In this document: piece after piece, positions 10,332-19,668 of the stretch
Numbering within the stretch: the first letter of the stretch is position 1
Layout of the letters: each line of letters opens with the position of its first letter
DNA from: Pseudomonas mangrovi
GTDB lineage: Bacteria > Pseudomonadota > Gammaproteobacteria > Pseudomonadales > Pseudomonadaceae
NCBI RefSeq assembly: GCF_003052585.1
Contig: NZ_QASN01000019.1
Span: 62,001 to 126,000, forward strand
DNA length: 64,000 bases
Reading direction: 5' to 3'
Made by a program: the position numbers and the translations under genes
The notes under the pieces: model-generated
Told to the model about the DNA's origin: nothing
The model's input: the letters and a program-made list of their open reading frames with translations, nothing else
Databases searched by the model: none

Positions 10332-10814
10332 ATGGCCAAGCAGAAGAAACACCCCTCGGGCACCATCGCGCTGAACAAGAAGGCGCTTCACGATTACTTC
10401 ATCGAGCAGAAGTTCGAGGCCGGCGTCGCCCTGTCCGGCTGGGAAGTGAAAAGTTTGCGTGCCGGCAAGGCGCAGCTGGTAGACAGCTACATCCTACTCA
10501 AGGACGGCGAAGCCTGGTTGATGGGCTGCCACATCACACCACTAAAGACTGCCAGCACCCACGTCATTGCGGACCCGACTCGCACCCGCAAACTGCTCCT
10601 GCACCAGCGCGAGCTGGGCAAGCTGTTCGGCGCAGTGCAGCAGAAAGGTTATGCCTGCGTGGCACTGGCGCTGTACTGGAAGAAGCACCTGATCAAGTGC
10701 GAGATCGCCCTGGCCAAGGGAAAGAAGGAATTCGACAAGCGCCATACCGAGAAAGAGCGCGACTCCGACCGGGAGATCCAGCGCGCCGTACGCAGCAAGG
10801 GCAAGGACGAGTAA
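10332..10814 (+). CDS. smpB: SsrA-binding protein SmpB
   Basis: 160-aa tmRNA partner that carries tmRNA to stalled ribosomes for trans-translation. The OB-fold core is recognisable ([59 protein letters not shown]), followed by the basic tail [16 protein letters not shown], which is helical in the decoding centre. The start is the ATG at 10332 ([18 protein letters not shown]). The tmRNA gene lies 127 nt downstream on the same strand, the usual pairing. Confidence 0.97.
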   Translation: MAKQKKHPSGTIALNKKALHDYFIEQKFEAGVALSGWEVKSLRAGKAQLVDSYILLKDGEAWLMGCHITPLKTASTHVIADPTRTRKLLLHQRELGKLFGAVQQKGYACVALALYWKKHLIKCEIALAKGKKEFDKRHTEKERDSDREIQRAVRSKGKDE

Positions 10815-10941
10815 ACGGCTCTGCCACGCCCTTGAAAAGCCCTGCGGCGCCCCCATCTATCAGACAGCCGACTGTGAATGCCCATCGACGCCACCAGCGT
10901 CTCTGGCTTACACTGCAGGCGTTACACAAGCGCAAGACCCT

Positions 10942-11334
10942 GGGGCCGATTAGGATTCGACGCCGGTAACAAAACTTTAGGTGCATGCCGAGTTGGTAAC
11001 AGAACTCGTAAATCCACTGTTGCAACTTTTATAGTTGCCAATGACGAAACCTACGGGGACTACGCTCTCGCTGCGTAAGCAGCCTTAGCCCTTCCCCTCT
11101 GGTCGCTTCGGCGCCAGCAATCACTAGGGGATGCCTGTAAACCCGACGTGATTGTCATATAGAACAGGATCGCCGCGTAGTACGTTGTGGACGAAACGGC
11201 TAAAACTCACACAACTCGCCCAAAACACCCTGCCAATCGGGCGGTCGCGGGTTAACTCAGTAGATCTGGCTAAGCATGTAGTACCGACAGCGGAGTACTG
11301 GCGGACGGGGGTTCAAATCCCCCCGGCTCCACCA
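10942..11334 (+). ncRNA. ssrA: Transfer-messenger RNA (tmRNA)
   Basis: 393-nt one-piece tmRNA. The 5' end GGGGCCGATTAGGATTCGAC and the 3' end with a T-arm (GGGTTCAAATCC) and encoded CCA form the tRNA-like domain. The resume codon GCC is at 11037, and the tag reading frame to TAA at 11078 encodes ANDETYGDYALAA, a typical proteolysis tag ending LAA. Works with SmpB encoded just upstream. The 3' end of ssrA is a frequent integration site for islands; no duplicated 3' end was seen downstream. Confidence 0.97.
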
Positions 11335-11346
11335 ATTGAAAAACCT

Positions 11347-11389
11347 AAGCCCCTGATTCCGAAGCGAATTTTAGGGGCTTTTCCTTTTC
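11347..11389 (+). terminator. Intrinsic terminator of ssrA
   Basis: AAGCCCCT (11347-11354) pairs with AGGGGCTT (11373-11380) around an 18-nt loop and is followed by a T-rich run. It begins 12 nt after the tmRNA CCA end. Confidence 0.8.
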
Positions 11390-12052
11390 TACACCTAGCG
11401 ACTGCCCAACAACTGTCACAGCTGCCTGAGAACTGAGCTTTACAGCGCTCTCCAGACAATCGGGGCCAAATACGCATCGTCAGCGCCAAACCGGAGCGAT
11501 CAAGGACTTCTACAGACGAGGACGCTCCTGCCCTTATGCATAAAGTGACTGACCTACCGTATGAGCGGAGTGCTTGAGCGGCCTGACTTTGTAGCCGCGC
11601 GCAAGAAAATCAGGGTAATCAGCTACATATGCGGGTGATATCGCAGCCATGCCGAATCACTTCAAGGAGTACTACGAGGCAGCTCACGACAGCTCCCGCC
11701 CTTCAATACTGAATGGTTTAACCAGCTCCAGCGCGCTGGCGTGGCCGGTCAGTCCCAGGCAACGGAACCCACCTGAACCGAGCGCAGGTGGCTCGCCTGG
11801 TGGATTGATTAGTGTCTCGACTGATACGCCGCACCTTGTCCGACGCGTCGATCATGATCGTAGATCTACTGACCAAGCCTGGCGCGGAGGACTGCTTACG
11901 CGCTTGGCGAGCAAATCCGGCCCTTGCTTCGCGACCTTCAGTCCGAATCGAGCACCCATACAAATCGAACCATGAAGCAATCAACTCGGCCACGCGGTGC
12001 GGCTTCTGGGCTGAGCGCCGCAAGGAACCTCAGCGCAAACCAGCCCGCACAG
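11390..12052. other. Region without a recognisable gene, ssrA to pilAII
   Basis: About 660 nt with only short open frames on both strands, none of which I can match to a family or support with a ribosome site. Examples are a 41-codon minus-strand frame starting near 11651 and a plus-strand remnant ending THLNRAQVARLVD at 11805. It reads like decayed coding sequence. No direct repeat of the ssrA 3' end, integrase or IS terminal repeat was seen. Confidence 0.5.
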
Positions 12053-12487
12053 CTAAAGGCAGCCTGCTGGAATGTAATACGGCTTCCAGGCGCTCGCTGC
12101 AGAGCCATCCAACAAACAGGACCAGTCGCCAGTTGCAGTGCGGGTCAGGACGACTCGAGCACCAGAAATATCGGAACTCACCCCACCACCCAGAGTGACC
12201 TCCAGCGCACCAGAACCATCCGGATTGAAGTTTGCGATATTCGGAGCGGGTAGCGTGATAGTCGACTGAACAAACCCCAACTCGAGGTTACTGACAACGA
12301 ACTGACCACGGGAGAGATACTCCTCCATCGGAGTCTTGTACGCCGACAGCTCAGCATGTGCACGCACAACCTGAGTTCGATTGACATATTGCAAGTAGAT
12401 CGGGACTGCTATCGCCGCAAGAAGCGCAATGATGGCAACAACTATCATCAGCTCTAACAGGGTAAAACCCTTGGCAAAACTGCGCAT
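12053..12487 (-). CDS. pilAII: Type IV pilin, second copy (PilAII-like)
   Basis: 144-aa prepilin. A 7-residue leader MRSFAKG is followed by the cleavage/N-methylation site FTLLE with Glu5 and the hydrophobic helix [21 protein letters not shown]. The C-terminal globular domain has a Cys pair (WSCLLDG...PAGCL) that can close the D-loop. It lies 83 nt downstream of pilAI on the same strand, separated by an intrinsic terminator. P. stutzeri is known to carry tandem pilAI/pilAII, with pilAII having a negative effect on natural transformation; assignment here rests on order and sequence type. No good sigma-54 promoter is visible upstream. Confidence 0.88.
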   Translation of the reverse strand: MRSFAKGFTLLELMIVVAIIALLAAIAVPIYLQYVNRTQVVRAHAELSAYKTPMEEYLSRGQFVVSNLELGFVQSTITLPAPNIANFNPDGSGALEVTLGGGVSSDISGARVVLTRTATGDWSCLLDGSAASAWKPYYIPAGCL

Positions 12488-12524
12488 ACTGCTCCCCTGT
12501 CACCCCAAAAACCAAATGCCACTT

Positions 12525-12557
12525 AAAAAAACGCCCCGCACTAGGCGAGGCGCTTTT
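12525..12557 (-). terminator. Intrinsic terminator between pilAI and pilAII
   Basis: On the minus strand AAAAGCGCCTCGC pairs with GCGGGGCGTTTT (two G-T pairs), loop CTAGT, then further T residues. It would end most pilAI transcripts and limit read-through into pilAII. Confidence 0.82.
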
Positions 12558-12570
12558 GGACTACACCAGA

Positions 12571-13071
12571 TTAGTTCTGGCAACCACGCGGACGATACTT
12601 CTCTTCGACGGTGGTAGTGCAAGTCCAGGTACCTTCAGGACTACGCTCCCAGATGAGTGTTTGGCCAGCGAGATCAGTAGCCGCCCCGCTGCCAAAGGTG
12701 GCAGTTACACTCGAAGTCGCACCCGCGGCAGCGGCCAACGCGACTTGAGGGTAGCCAGTGCCGGGAGGAGCGCCACTACCCGAACCTTGTGCTGCACCGG
12801 CCACCAGCGAAGAGGCGGTAGCGTCAACGACGCAATCACCAGGAGGAACCGGGGTACCGCTCGGGACGTTGCTGTGCACAGTACCGGTATTGCCGTTCAG
12901 CAGGCACTGCTCGACCGGAGTCTTCAGGTTGCCAGCCTCACCCATCACGCGGGAAACCTGGGAACGAGCGATGTAGTTCTGGTATTGCGGGATGGCGATG
13001 GCCGCCAGGATGCCGATGATCGCAACCACGATCATCAGCTCGATGAGGGTAAAGCCTTTTTGAGCTTTCAT
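12571..13071 (-). CDS. pilAI: Type IV major pilin (PilAI-like)
   Basis: 166-aa prepilin with the 6-residue leader MKAQKG, processed by PilD before [20 protein letters not shown] (Glu5 present), giving the N-terminal assembly helix. The globular part is Gly/Ala/Ser/Thr-rich with four cysteines (QCLLNG, GDCVVD, TWTCTT, RGCQN). The start is ATG 13071. It faces pilB across 234 nt and has a clear sigma-54 -24/-12 element 51-66 nt upstream, the expected target of PilR encoded at 31390. By position and promoter this is the main pilin, equivalent to PilAI of P. stutzeri. Confidence 0.93.
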   Translation of the reverse strand: MKAQKGFTLIELMIVVAIIGILAAIAIPQYQNYIARSQVSRVMGEAGNLKTPVEQCLLNGNTGTVHSNVPSGTPVPPGDCVVDATASSLVAGAAQGSGSGAPPGTGYPQVALAAAAGATSSVTATFGSGAATDLAGQTLIWERSPEGTWTCTTTVEEKYRPRGCQN

Positions 13072-13121
13072 TGAGTGTCTCCTAGGAAAGTTGGCAGGCC
13101 CAAAGACCTGGAACCGGCTAA

Positions 13122-13137
13122 AGCATCTAGCGTGCCA
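13122..13137 (-). promoter_or_regulatory. Sigma-54 promoter of pilAI
   Basis: Minus strand TGGCAC-N5-ATGCT, with the GG and GC dinucleotides exactly 10 nt apart, agrees with the RpoN -24/-12 consensus. The predicted start is about 40 nt before the pilAI ATG. PilS/PilR are the expected activators. Confidence 0.85.
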
Positions 13138-13243
13138 ACAAGGGACATCTGCCCATTTGTGGCCTGCGGCCTCTAAGAGCCGCCACCCCGACCAACCGAG
13201 CAAGCCATTTACTGACAATTTACGGCACCCTCCCGGAGCTGAT

Positions 13244-13272
13244 TTGGCAGCCTTGGCCAAACAGGCTATAAG
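13244..13272 (+). promoter_or_regulatory. Sigma-70 promoter of pilBCD
   Basis: TTGGCA (13244-13249), a 17-nt spacer and TATAAG (13267-13272), ending 33 nt before the pilB ATG. Confidence 0.6.
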
Positions 13273-13305
13273 GCAGCCAAAGCAAGAACATGAGCTGCCA
13301 CTAAT

Positions 13306-15009
13306 ATGAATGAAGCCGTCAGTCTCACAGGCCTGGCCCGGCAGCTGGTCCTGGCCAATTTGCTGGATGAAAAAACCGCCCAGCAGGCAACCATCCAGGC
13401 ACAGCGTAATCACCTTTCCCTGGTCACCTACCTGGTGCAGAACAAGCTGATCAAGAGTCGCCCGCTGGCGGAGCTGGCAGCAGATCAGTTCGGCATTGCC
13501 TACTTCGATCTGACAGCTCTGGACAAAGAGAGCCAACCAAAGGAGGCGGTCAGCGAGAAACTGATCCGCCAACATCGGGTACTGCCACTCTGGAAGCGCG
13601 GAAACAAGCTGTTCATTGCAGCCTCCGACCCGACCAACCAGCAAGCGATTACCGATGTCCAGTTCAGCACTGGCCTGAACGCGGAAGTCATTCTGGTCGA
13701 AGATGACAAGCTGGGCGAAGCCATCGACAAGTTCTTCGACAACGCCAGCAACGGCATGGAAGATCTGGGCGATGTCGACCTGGACGGCTTCGATATCGAG
13801 AACCCTGATGAGGAGAAGCAGGACAGCGCCAACGGCGGCGACGCCGATGATGCGCCCGTGGTGCGCTTCGTCAACAAGATGCTGCTGGATGCGATCAAGG
13901 GCGGTTCATCGGACCTGCACTTCGAGCCCTATGAGAAAACTTATCGGGTCCGCTTCCGAACTGACGGCATATTGCACGAGGTGGCGCGCCCACCTATCCA
14001 GCTCGCGCCACGCATTTCCGCGCGACTCAAGGTCATGGCCTCACTCGATATATCCGAACGCCGCAAGCCGCAGGACGGCCGGATCAAAATGCGCATATCC
14101 AAAAACAAGGCCATCGATTTTCGCGTGAACACGCTGCCTACCTTGTGGGGCGAGAAGATCGTGATGCGAATCCTCGATCCCACCAGCGCTCAGATGGGCA
14201 TCGACGCGCTGGGCTACGAGGAAGCGCAGAAAGAGCTGTACATGAATGCTCTCAAGCAGCCGCAGGGAATGATCCTCGTGACCGGCCCTACTGGTTCGGG
14301 GAAGACAGTTTCGCTGTATACCGGACTGAATATCCTCAATACACCTGATGTGAATATTTCGACCGCAGAAGACCCCGTCGAGATCAACCTCGAAGGCATC
14401 AACCAGGTGAACGTCAATCCCAAGCAGGGCATGGACTTCACCGCCGCACTACGCGCCTTCTTGCGTCAGGATCCGGACATCATCATGGTCGGCGAGATTC
14501 GCGATCTGGATACCGCATCCATTGCCGTCAAAGCAGCCCAGACCGGCCATATGGTCATGTCCACGTTGCACACCAACAGCGCCGCCGAAACTCTTACGCG
14601 CCTGCGCAACATGGGCGTCCCCTCGTTCAATATCGCCACATCAGTGAATCTGATCATCGCCCAGCGCCTGGCGCGCAAGCTGTGCAATAGCTGCAAGAAG
14701 GAAGTGGATGTGCCGAAGGATGTGCTTCTTGCCGAAGGATTCCCCGCAGACAAGATCGGCACCTTCAAGATCTACGGCCCCGTAGGCTGTGAAAACTGCA
14801 AGGGTGGTTACAAGGGCAGGGTCGGGATTTATGAAGTAGTTAAAAACACGCCATCGCTGCAGCGGATTATCATGGAGGAAGGTAACTCTATCGATATCGC
14901 CACCCAGATGCGCGAGGATGGCTTCAACGATCTGCGCGCTTCCGGCCTGCTCAAGGCCATGCAGGGCGTGACCAGTCTTGAAGAAGTCAACCGCGTCACC
15001 AAGGATTAA
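13306..15009 (+). CDS. pilB: Type IV pilus extension ATPase PilB
   Basis: 567-aa cytoplasmic motor that powers pilus polymerisation. The N-terminal MshEN-type domain (about residues 1-150) precedes the secretion ATPase core with Walker A GPTGSGKT (327-334), the Asp box and Walker B ([16 protein letters not shown]), the His box [14 protein letters not shown], and a tetracysteine zinc site ([15 protein letters not shown]). Full length. The start is ATG 13306 with only a weak ribosome site. First gene of pilB-pilC-pilD, with gaps of 2 nt. Confidence 0.97.
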   Translation: MNEAVSLTGLARQLVLANLLDEKTAQQATIQAQRNHLSLVTYLVQNKLIKSRPLAELAADQFGIAYFDLTALDKESQPKEAVSEKLIRQHRVLPLWKRGNKLFIAASDPTNQQAITDVQFSTGLNAEVILVEDDKLGEAIDKFFDNASNGMEDLGDVDLDGFDIENPDEEKQDSANGGDADDAPVVRFVNKMLLDAIKGGSSDLHFEPYEKTYRVRFRTDGILHEVARPPIQLAPRISARLKVMASLDISERRKPQDGRIKMRISKNKAIDFRVNTLPTLWGEKIVMRILDPTSAQMGIDALGYEEAQKELYMNALKQPQGMILVTGPTGSGKTVSLYTGLNILNTPDVNISTAEDPVEINLEGINQVNVNPKQGMDFTAALRAFLRQDPDIIMVGEIRDLDTASIAVKAAQTGHMVMSTLHTNSAAETLTRLRNMGVPSFNIATSVNLIIAQRLARKLCNSCKKEVDVPKDVLLAEGFPADKIGTFKIYGPVGCENCKGGYKGRVGIYEVVKNTPSLQRIIMEEGNSIDIATQMREDGFNDLRASGLLKAMQGVTSLEEVNRVTKD

Positions 15010-15011
15010 CC

Positions 15012-16235
15012 ATGGCACAGAAAGCAGCAGCAGCGAAGACCAGTGCGTTCCGCTGGGAAGGCACGGATCGCAAGGGCGTCAAGGTCAAGGGCGAGGTTTC
15101 CGGACAGAATCCCGCACTGGTCAAAGCTCAACTGCGCAAGCAGGGCATCAATCCGACCAAGGTAGTCAAAAAGTCTGCGCTGTCTTTCGGTTCCGGGAAA
15201 AAGATCAAACCGCTTGATATCGCTCTCTTTACCCGCCAGATGGCGACAATGATGAAGGCCGGCGTACCGCTATTGCAGTCGTTCGACATCATTGGCGAGG
15301 GCTTCGAAAACCCGAACATGCGTAAATTGATCGACGAGGTAAAACAGGAGGTTGCTGCTGGTAACAGCTTTGCCACGTCGCTGCGCAAGAAGCCTCAGTA
15401 TTTCGACGAGCTCTACTGCAACCTGGTGGACTCCGGTGAGCAGGCTGGCGCCTTGGAAAACCTGTTGGACCGGATTGCCACGTACAAGGAAAAGACCGAA
15501 GCGCTAAAGGCCAAGATCAAGAAGGCGATGAACTACCCGATTGCGGTGGTGGTGGTAGCGATCATCGTTACCGCAATTCTGCTAATCAAAGTAGTCCCAC
15601 AATTTGAAGATGTGTTCTCCAGTTTTGGAGCGGAGCTGCCAGCATTCACGCTGATGGTCATCGGCATCTCCGAATTTATCCAGACCTGGTGGCTGGCCAT
15701 ATTAGCCGCGATGGTGGGTAGCGCATTTGCTTTCCAAACGGCTCACAAGAAATCGCAGAAATTTCGAGATGCGGTGGATCGGGGCATCCTCAAGATGCCG
15801 GTGGTTGGCGACATCATCTACAAATCATCGGTGGCTCGCTATGCACGCACGCTGTCAACCACATTTGCGGCAGGCGTACCACTTGTAGAGGCCCTAGACT
15901 CGGTCGCTGGCGCAACCGGCAATGTGGTTTTCAAGAACGCGGTGAACAAGATCAAGGCTGACGTCTCCACCGGCATGCAGCTTAACTTCTCAATGCGTAC
16001 GACCAACGCCTTCCCCGCCATGGCGGTGCAAATGACCGCAATCGGTGAAGAGTCTGGCGCACTGGACGAGATGCTAGACAAGGTCGCCAGCTTCTACGAA
16101 GAAGAAGTCGACAATATGGTTGACGGTCTTACCGCACTTATGGAGCCCATCATCATGGCCGTCCTTGGTGTCCTGGTTGGCGGCCTGATCATCGCGATGT
16201 ATCTGCCTATCTTCCAGCTGGGCAATGTGATTTAA
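15012..16235 (+). CDS. pilC: Type IV pilus inner membrane platform protein PilC
   Basis: 407-aa polytopic protein of the GspF/PilC family that couples PilB and PilT to the pilus. Two repeated T2SSF domains are visible (FTRQMATMMKAGVPLLQSFD and YARTLSTTFAAGVPLVEALD), each followed by hydrophobic segments (about residues 175-195, 210-235 and 375-400). It starts 2 nt after pilB and ends 2 nt before pilD, so translation of the three is likely coupled. Confidence 0.97.
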   Translation: MAQKAAAAKTSAFRWEGTDRKGVKVKGEVSGQNPALVKAQLRKQGINPTKVVKKSALSFGSGKKIKPLDIALFTRQMATMMKAGVPLLQSFDIIGEGFENPNMRKLIDEVKQEVAAGNSFATSLRKKPQYFDELYCNLVDSGEQAGALENLLDRIATYKEKTEALKAKIKKAMNYPIAVVVVAIIVTAILLIKVVPQFEDVFSSFGAELPAFTLMVIGISEFIQTWWLAILAAMVGSAFAFQTAHKKSQKFRDAVDRGILKMPVVGDIIYKSSVARYARTLSTTFAAGVPLVEALDSVAGATGNVVFKNAVNKIKADVSTGMQLNFSMRTTNAFPAMAVQMTAIGEESGALDEMLDKVASFYEEEVDNMVDGLTALMEPIIMAVLGVLVGGLIIAMYLPIFQLGNVI

Positions 16236-16237
16236 AA

Positions 16238-17107
16238 ATGGCTCTTGTAGAATTTCTGGCCAGCCACGTGCTGGCCTTTGTTTTATTCGCTCTGATCATA
16301 GGCCTGCTGATCGGCAGCTTCCTCAACGTATTGATCTATCGCCTGCCGAAGATGATGCAGAACGAATGGGAAGCCCAGGCGAGGGAAGTCCTGGAGCTAC
16401 CTGAACAGGCGAAGAGCGAACCATTCAACCTGTTCCTGCCCAATTCCAGCTGCCCGCACTGTGCTCACGAGATTCGCCCCTGGGAGAACATTCCGGTAGT
16501 TAGCTGGCTGTTTCTGCGAGGCAAGTGCTCTGGTTGCAGCAAGCCGATCAACAAGCGCTATCCGCTGGTCGAACTCGCGTGCGGGGTGCTCTCTGCCTTC
16601 ATTGCCTGGCATTTCGGCTTCACCTGGCAAGGCGGCGCAATGCTACTGCTGACCTGGGGCCTGCTGGCGATGAGCATGATCGATGTCGATCATCAGTTGC
16701 TACCGGACGCGCTGGTTCTCCCCCTGCTCTGGCTCGGACTGGGACTGAACGCCATCGGCCTCTTCACCAGCCTGGAAGACGCGCTCTGGGGCGCGATGGC
16801 TGGTTACCTGAGCCTGTGGTCCGTGTACTGGGCATTCAAGCTCCTGACTGGCAAGGAAGGTATGGGCCATGGTGACTTCAAGCTGCTGGCCATGCTCGGC
16901 GCCTGGGGTGGCTGGCAGGTGCTGCCGCTGACGATACTGCTGTCGTCGCTGGTGGGCGCGGTGATCGGTATTGCCACCCTGCGTCTGCGCAACGCTGAAA
17001 CCAGCACGCCAATCCCCTTCGGGCCCTACCTCGCCATCGCCGGCTGGATTGCGCTGATCTGGGGCGAGCAGATCACCAGCGCCTACCTGCAAGTCGCACG
17101 CTTCTAG
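16238..17107 (+). CDS. pilD: Prepilin peptidase / N-methyltransferase PilD
   Basis: 289-aa aspartic membrane protease that cleaves and N-methylates prepilins and type II secretion pseudopilins. The N-terminus has the GSFLNVLIYRLP motif and a zinc-type tetracysteine loop (CPHC...CSGC). The catalytic aspartates lie in MSMIDVDHQLLPD and MGHGDFKLLAMLG (GxGD-like). About eight hydrophobic segments. Third gene of pilBCD. Substrates in this window include PilAI, PilAII, FimT, FimU, PilV, PilW, PilX and PilE. Confidence 0.97.
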   Translation: MALVEFLASHVLAFVLFALIIGLLIGSFLNVLIYRLPKMMQNEWEAQAREVLELPEQAKSEPFNLFLPNSSCPHCAHEIRPWENIPVVSWLFLRGKCSGCSKPINKRYPLVELACGVLSAFIAWHFGFTWQGGAMLLLTWGLLAMSMIDVDHQLLPDALVLPLLWLGLGLNAIGLFTSLEDALWGAMAGYLSLWSVYWAFKLLTGKEGMGHGDFKLLAMLGAWGGWQVLPLTILLSSLVGAVIGIATLRLRNAETSTPIPFGPYLAIAGWIALIWGEQITSAYLQVARF

Positions 17108-17108
17108 C

Positions 17109-17137
17109 GCTCAAGCGACTTTAACTGTCGCTTGAGC
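17109..17137 (+). other. Perfect hairpin after pilD
   Basis: An 11-bp perfect inverted repeat (GCTCAAGCGAC and GTCGCTTGAGC) with a 7-nt loop starts 2 nt after the pilD stop. No T-run follows, so it may protect the 3' end of pilBCD mRNA rather than terminate. Confidence 0.6.
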
Positions 17138-17233
17138 ATCGCCTCCAGTGATCCAACACGCACCAGCTCTTGCCACGCGCGCGCTCAGCGGTTACTACTG
17201 CACGCCTTTTCGTCCACGGGAAACTCGACAGGC

Positions 17234-17842
17234 ATGACTCCCTGGCTACTCGGACTTACCGGCGGTATCGGCAGCGGCAAGAGCGCAGCCGCCAGTCACT
17301 TTGCCGACCTAGGCGTACATCTGGTGGACGCCGATGACGCCGCGCGCTGGGTCGTTGAACCCGGACGCCCGGCGCTCAGCGAGATATCTCAGCGTTTCGG
17401 CGACGCGATTTTGCTCCCCGACGGGACACTGGATCGCTCCACCCTGCGGCAGCGTGTATTCCAGGATCCGGCGCAACGCCGCTGGCTTGAGGAGCTTCTG
17501 CACCCACTGATACGTCAGGAAATCCAGAACCACCTGAGCCGCGCCACCTCGCCTTATGCGATTCTGGTCTCACCACTACTGATCGAGTCCGGGCAATACC
17601 GGAGCATGCAGCGCGTTCTGCTGATTGACGTACCGCTTGAACTGCAACTGCAGCGCAGCATGCGACGCGACCAGGCCAGCGAAGAGCAGATCCGCGCAAT
17701 TCTGAAGGTACAGACCAGCCGCGAGGAGCGCCTACGCCACGCTGACGACGTACTGCTCAACGACCGCGACCCAGACTGGCTGCGCTCCGAGGTCAAGCGG
17801 CTGCACAACTTCTATCTGACTCTCAAGGGAGGCAAGCCATGA
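17234..17842 (+). CDS. coaE: Dephospho-CoA kinase
   Basis: 202-aa P-loop kinase for the last step of coenzyme A synthesis. Walker A is GGIGSGKS near the N-terminus, followed by DADDAAR and the [11 protein letters not shown] lid region. The start is ATG 17234 ([13 protein letters not shown]); an open frame extends upstream to a TTG at 17132, but that would place 34 unrelated residues before the domain. Overlaps yacG by 4 nt, as in many Pseudomonas pilD-coaE-yacG clusters. Confidence 0.95.
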   Translation: MTPWLLGLTGGIGSGKSAAASHFADLGVHLVDADDAARWVVEPGRPALSEISQRFGDAILLPDGTLDRSTLRQRVFQDPAQRRWLEELLHPLIRQEIQNHLSRATSPYAILVSPLLIESGQYRSMQRVLLIDVPLELQLQRSMRRDQASEEQIRAILKVQTSREERLRHADDVLLNDRDPDWLRSEVKRLHNFYLTLKGGKP

Positions 17843-18036
17843 GCAACCCGGTAACGGTCGACTGCCCAACCTGCGGCGCTCCAGTCGAATGGGGTCCGCA
17901 AAGTCCATCCAGACCTTTCTGTTCGGAACGCTGCAAGCTCATCGACCTGGGGGCATGGGCCGCAGAGGAGCACGCCATCCCGGGCGAGCCGCTCGATGAC
18001 ATCTTCTCCACCGACCTCCCCTCGCGCGAGCACTGA
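17839..18036 (+). CDS. yacG: DNA gyrase inhibitor YacG (zinc protein)
   Basis: 65-aa protein of the YacG family. The four zinc-ligand cysteines are in CPTCGAPV and [12 protein letters not shown], with the following [10 protein letters not shown] segment conserved. In E. coli it binds GyrB and blocks DNA binding by gyrase. It starts at the ATG that overlaps the coaE stop (ATGA), so translation is coupled. Confidence 0.95.
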   Translation: MSNPVTVDCPTCGAPVEWGPQSPSRPFCSERCKLIDLGAWAAEEHAIPGEPLDDIFSTDLPSREH

Positions 18037-18041
18037 ACAAC

Positions 18042-18257
18042 TCAGGGCCGCATGAAAGCGTAGTCGCGCCCGTCGTCCAGATTGGCCGCCAGAAACTCCA
18101 GCTCCTGCGCCAGGTCGTCGATGCCACGGCAGGTCTTGCTCCGCTCGACGACCGCACTGAGCAACGCGCGCAGCGCCATCACCTCTTCGTACCCTTCCGC
18201 ACCGGCCCGCTGCAGGATGAGCTGAAGCTCTTCAGCAGCCCACTGATGTACGCCCAT
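18042..18257 (-). CDS. Conserved hypothetical protein, 71 aa
   Basis: Small soluble alpha-helical protein (MGVHQWAAEELQLILQRA...YAFMRP) that I recognise only as a conserved Pseudomonas product lying after yacG; function unknown. No membrane segment or metal motif. It converges on yacG with a 5-nt gap. Upstream at 18318-18331 there is an Anr/Dnr-like half-match (TTGAT-N4-GTCAG on the minus strand) about 67 nt before the start, but no convincing -10 at the right distance, so oxygen control is only a possibility. Confidence 0.75.
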   Translation of the reverse strand: MGVHQWAAEELQLILQRAGAEGYEEVMALRALLSAVVERSKTCRGIDDLAQELEFLAANLDDGRDYAFMRP

Positions 18258-18373
18258 GTCTGTTCCTCGATTCGAATGACTGGAGAGCAGCTTGGGCCCG
18301 CAACACCTTAACCAAGGCTGACGCAGATCAAAGGCGCCCTACTATTCACCCTCTCTATCTGCCTCCCATCGCA

Positions 18374-19057
18374 CTACTCATCATCGCCTCGCCAAGGCGC
18401 CTGCAGATAGCGCGTACGGTTGAACGTCTCCAGCCATTCAGGACAGAACACCACCAGGGCGGCAATCACGGTTCCATTGATGAATGCCTCGGGAAAGGTA
18501 ATCAGCCACAGATAGGCAGCAAAATCATCCAGCCATGGCGGCAGCGGGAACAGTCCGTCGTGCCATAGAAGCGCGGTGCCCAGCAGCAGGCAGACGGACG
18601 CAGTGAGGGCTGCGGGAAAGAAACCACTGAAGAAGATGTAGACGAACAGGTTGCGCGGCTGCCGCCGCTCTACCAGCAGCGCGCAAACCTCGGCGATCAG
18701 CACTGGAAGCGCGACGAGAAGCACCCCGTTTACACCAGCCGCCGCAAGATCCTGCCTGCCAAGCAGCATCAGCCCGACCTGAGCAAGCGCCCCACAGAGC
18801 AGTGCCAGCGGCCAGTCGAGCAACAGCGTCACTGCGGTCATACCGATGAAATGAAAGGAAAGTCCTGAATCGAAATCACGCCGGACCAGCCACAGCAAAA
18901 AGACTGCCAGCGTAGTGCCGAATAGCAGGTGCTGCCGGCGCAAGTCACTGAAAAGCTCCAGCCAGGGCGCTCGCCACGCGGCCCACGCCAGCACCGGCAG
19001 ATAGATCAGCCAGCCCAGCGCTCGCGTCGAATCTGCCAGCAGTTCAGCGGCAATCAT
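18374..19057 (-). CDS. Membrane protein, CbiM/ECF permease-like
   Basis: 227-aa integral membrane protein with about seven hydrophobic segments. The pattern resembles the energy-coupling-factor permease family related to CbiM (FHFIGMTAVTLLLDWPLALLCG, FINGTVIAALVVF), but it lacks the metal-binding MHxPDG start of true CbiM, so the substrate is unknown. The start is ATG 19057, which overlaps the stop of the upstream acetyltransferase gene (ATGA); an in-frame GTG at 19072 is the alternative. No ATPase component lies nearby. Confidence 0.75.
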   Translation of the reverse strand: MIAAELLADSTRALGWLIYLPVLAWAAWRAPWLELFSDLRRQHLLFGTTLAVFLLWLVRRDFDSGLSFHFIGMTAVTLLLDWPLALLCGALAQVGLMLLGRQDLAAAGVNGVLLVALPVLIAEVCALLVERRQPRNLFVYIFFSGFFPAALTASVCLLLGTALLWHDGLFPLPPWLDDFAAYLWLITFPEAFINGTVIAALVVFCPEWLETFNRTRYLQAPWRGDDE

Positions 19058-19527
19058 TTCGCGCGCTCCCACGCCCCACTCGACCCCGCCCCCACACTCA
19101 CCACGCCCTCATCCCCGCTCAAGGTGGAATAGACCTGGATATCATCACGCTGCTGCCAGCCAGGCTGACTACCCCAGAAAGGCATCGCATCGACAGCGTC
19201 ACGCAGTACGAAGACATGTGCTTTGCCTATGCCCTGCTCGTGCAGCCGCCGCGCAGCCTCATCCAGCAGTCTGCGTGCATATCCGTGCCGTCGCATCGCT
19301 GGAGCAACAACCAGGTGCTGCAGATAGCCGCGACGACCGTCATGCCCCGCCAGCAGCGTAGCAACGAGCACGCCATCGACCTCGCCGGCCAGACTGAGCC
19401 CTGGATTACGCTGCAGGTATGCGCACAAGCCTGCGTAGCCATCTTCAGCGCGCAATTGAATACCCGGACAGCTGCGCCACAGATCCAGAGCCGCAGAGTG
19501 ATCGGCAGGGATCAGCGTACGTATGAT
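19054..19527 (-). CDS. GNAT family N-acetyltransferase
   Basis: About 157-aa acyl-CoA-dependent acetyltransferase. The core motif is visible as YLQHLVVAPAMRRHGYARRLLDEAARR (acetyl-CoA pyrophosphate loop RRHGYA) with the following helix and GKAHVFVLRDAVDAMPFWG strand. Substrate unknown. Start uncertain: a TTG at 19527 has GGAG about 9 nt upstream, while an earlier TTG at 19545 would add six residues without a ribosome site. Translationally coupled to the downstream permease-like gene. Confidence 0.82.
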   Translation of the reverse strand: MIRTLIPADHSAALDLWRSCPGIQLRAEDGYAGLCAYLQRNPGLSLAGEVDGVLVATLLAGHDGRRGYLQHLVVAPAMRRHGYARRLLDEAARRLHEQGIGKAHVFVLRDAVDAMPFWGSQPGWQQRDDIQVYSTLSGDEGVVSVGAGSSGAWERAK

Positions 19528-19668
19528 CAAAAGGGGAATCTCCAAGGCAACACGGGAATTCTAAGCGCTGCGCGCAAGCGCATTCACTGACCTGAATGTC
19601 GCATACTCGCCGACGCAGCCCGACACTGTCAGCTGCCAAACGGGTACCTTGGAACGACGGAGCGCGCC

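Noticed and set aside
11335..12052. Genomic island attachment site at ssrA
   Set aside because: No second copy of the tmRNA 3' end, integrase or phage-like gene was found in the following sequence.
12501..12530. Possible sigma-54 promoter of pilAII (TGGCAT-N5-TTTTT on the minus strand)
   Set aside because: The essential GC of the -12 element is missing, so it does not meet the RpoN consensus.
18318..18331. Anr/Dnr-like site TTGAT-N4-GTCAG on the minus strand
   Set aside because: One mismatch in the second half-site and no -10 element at the spacing needed for activation; reported only as a possibility with the 71-aa gene.
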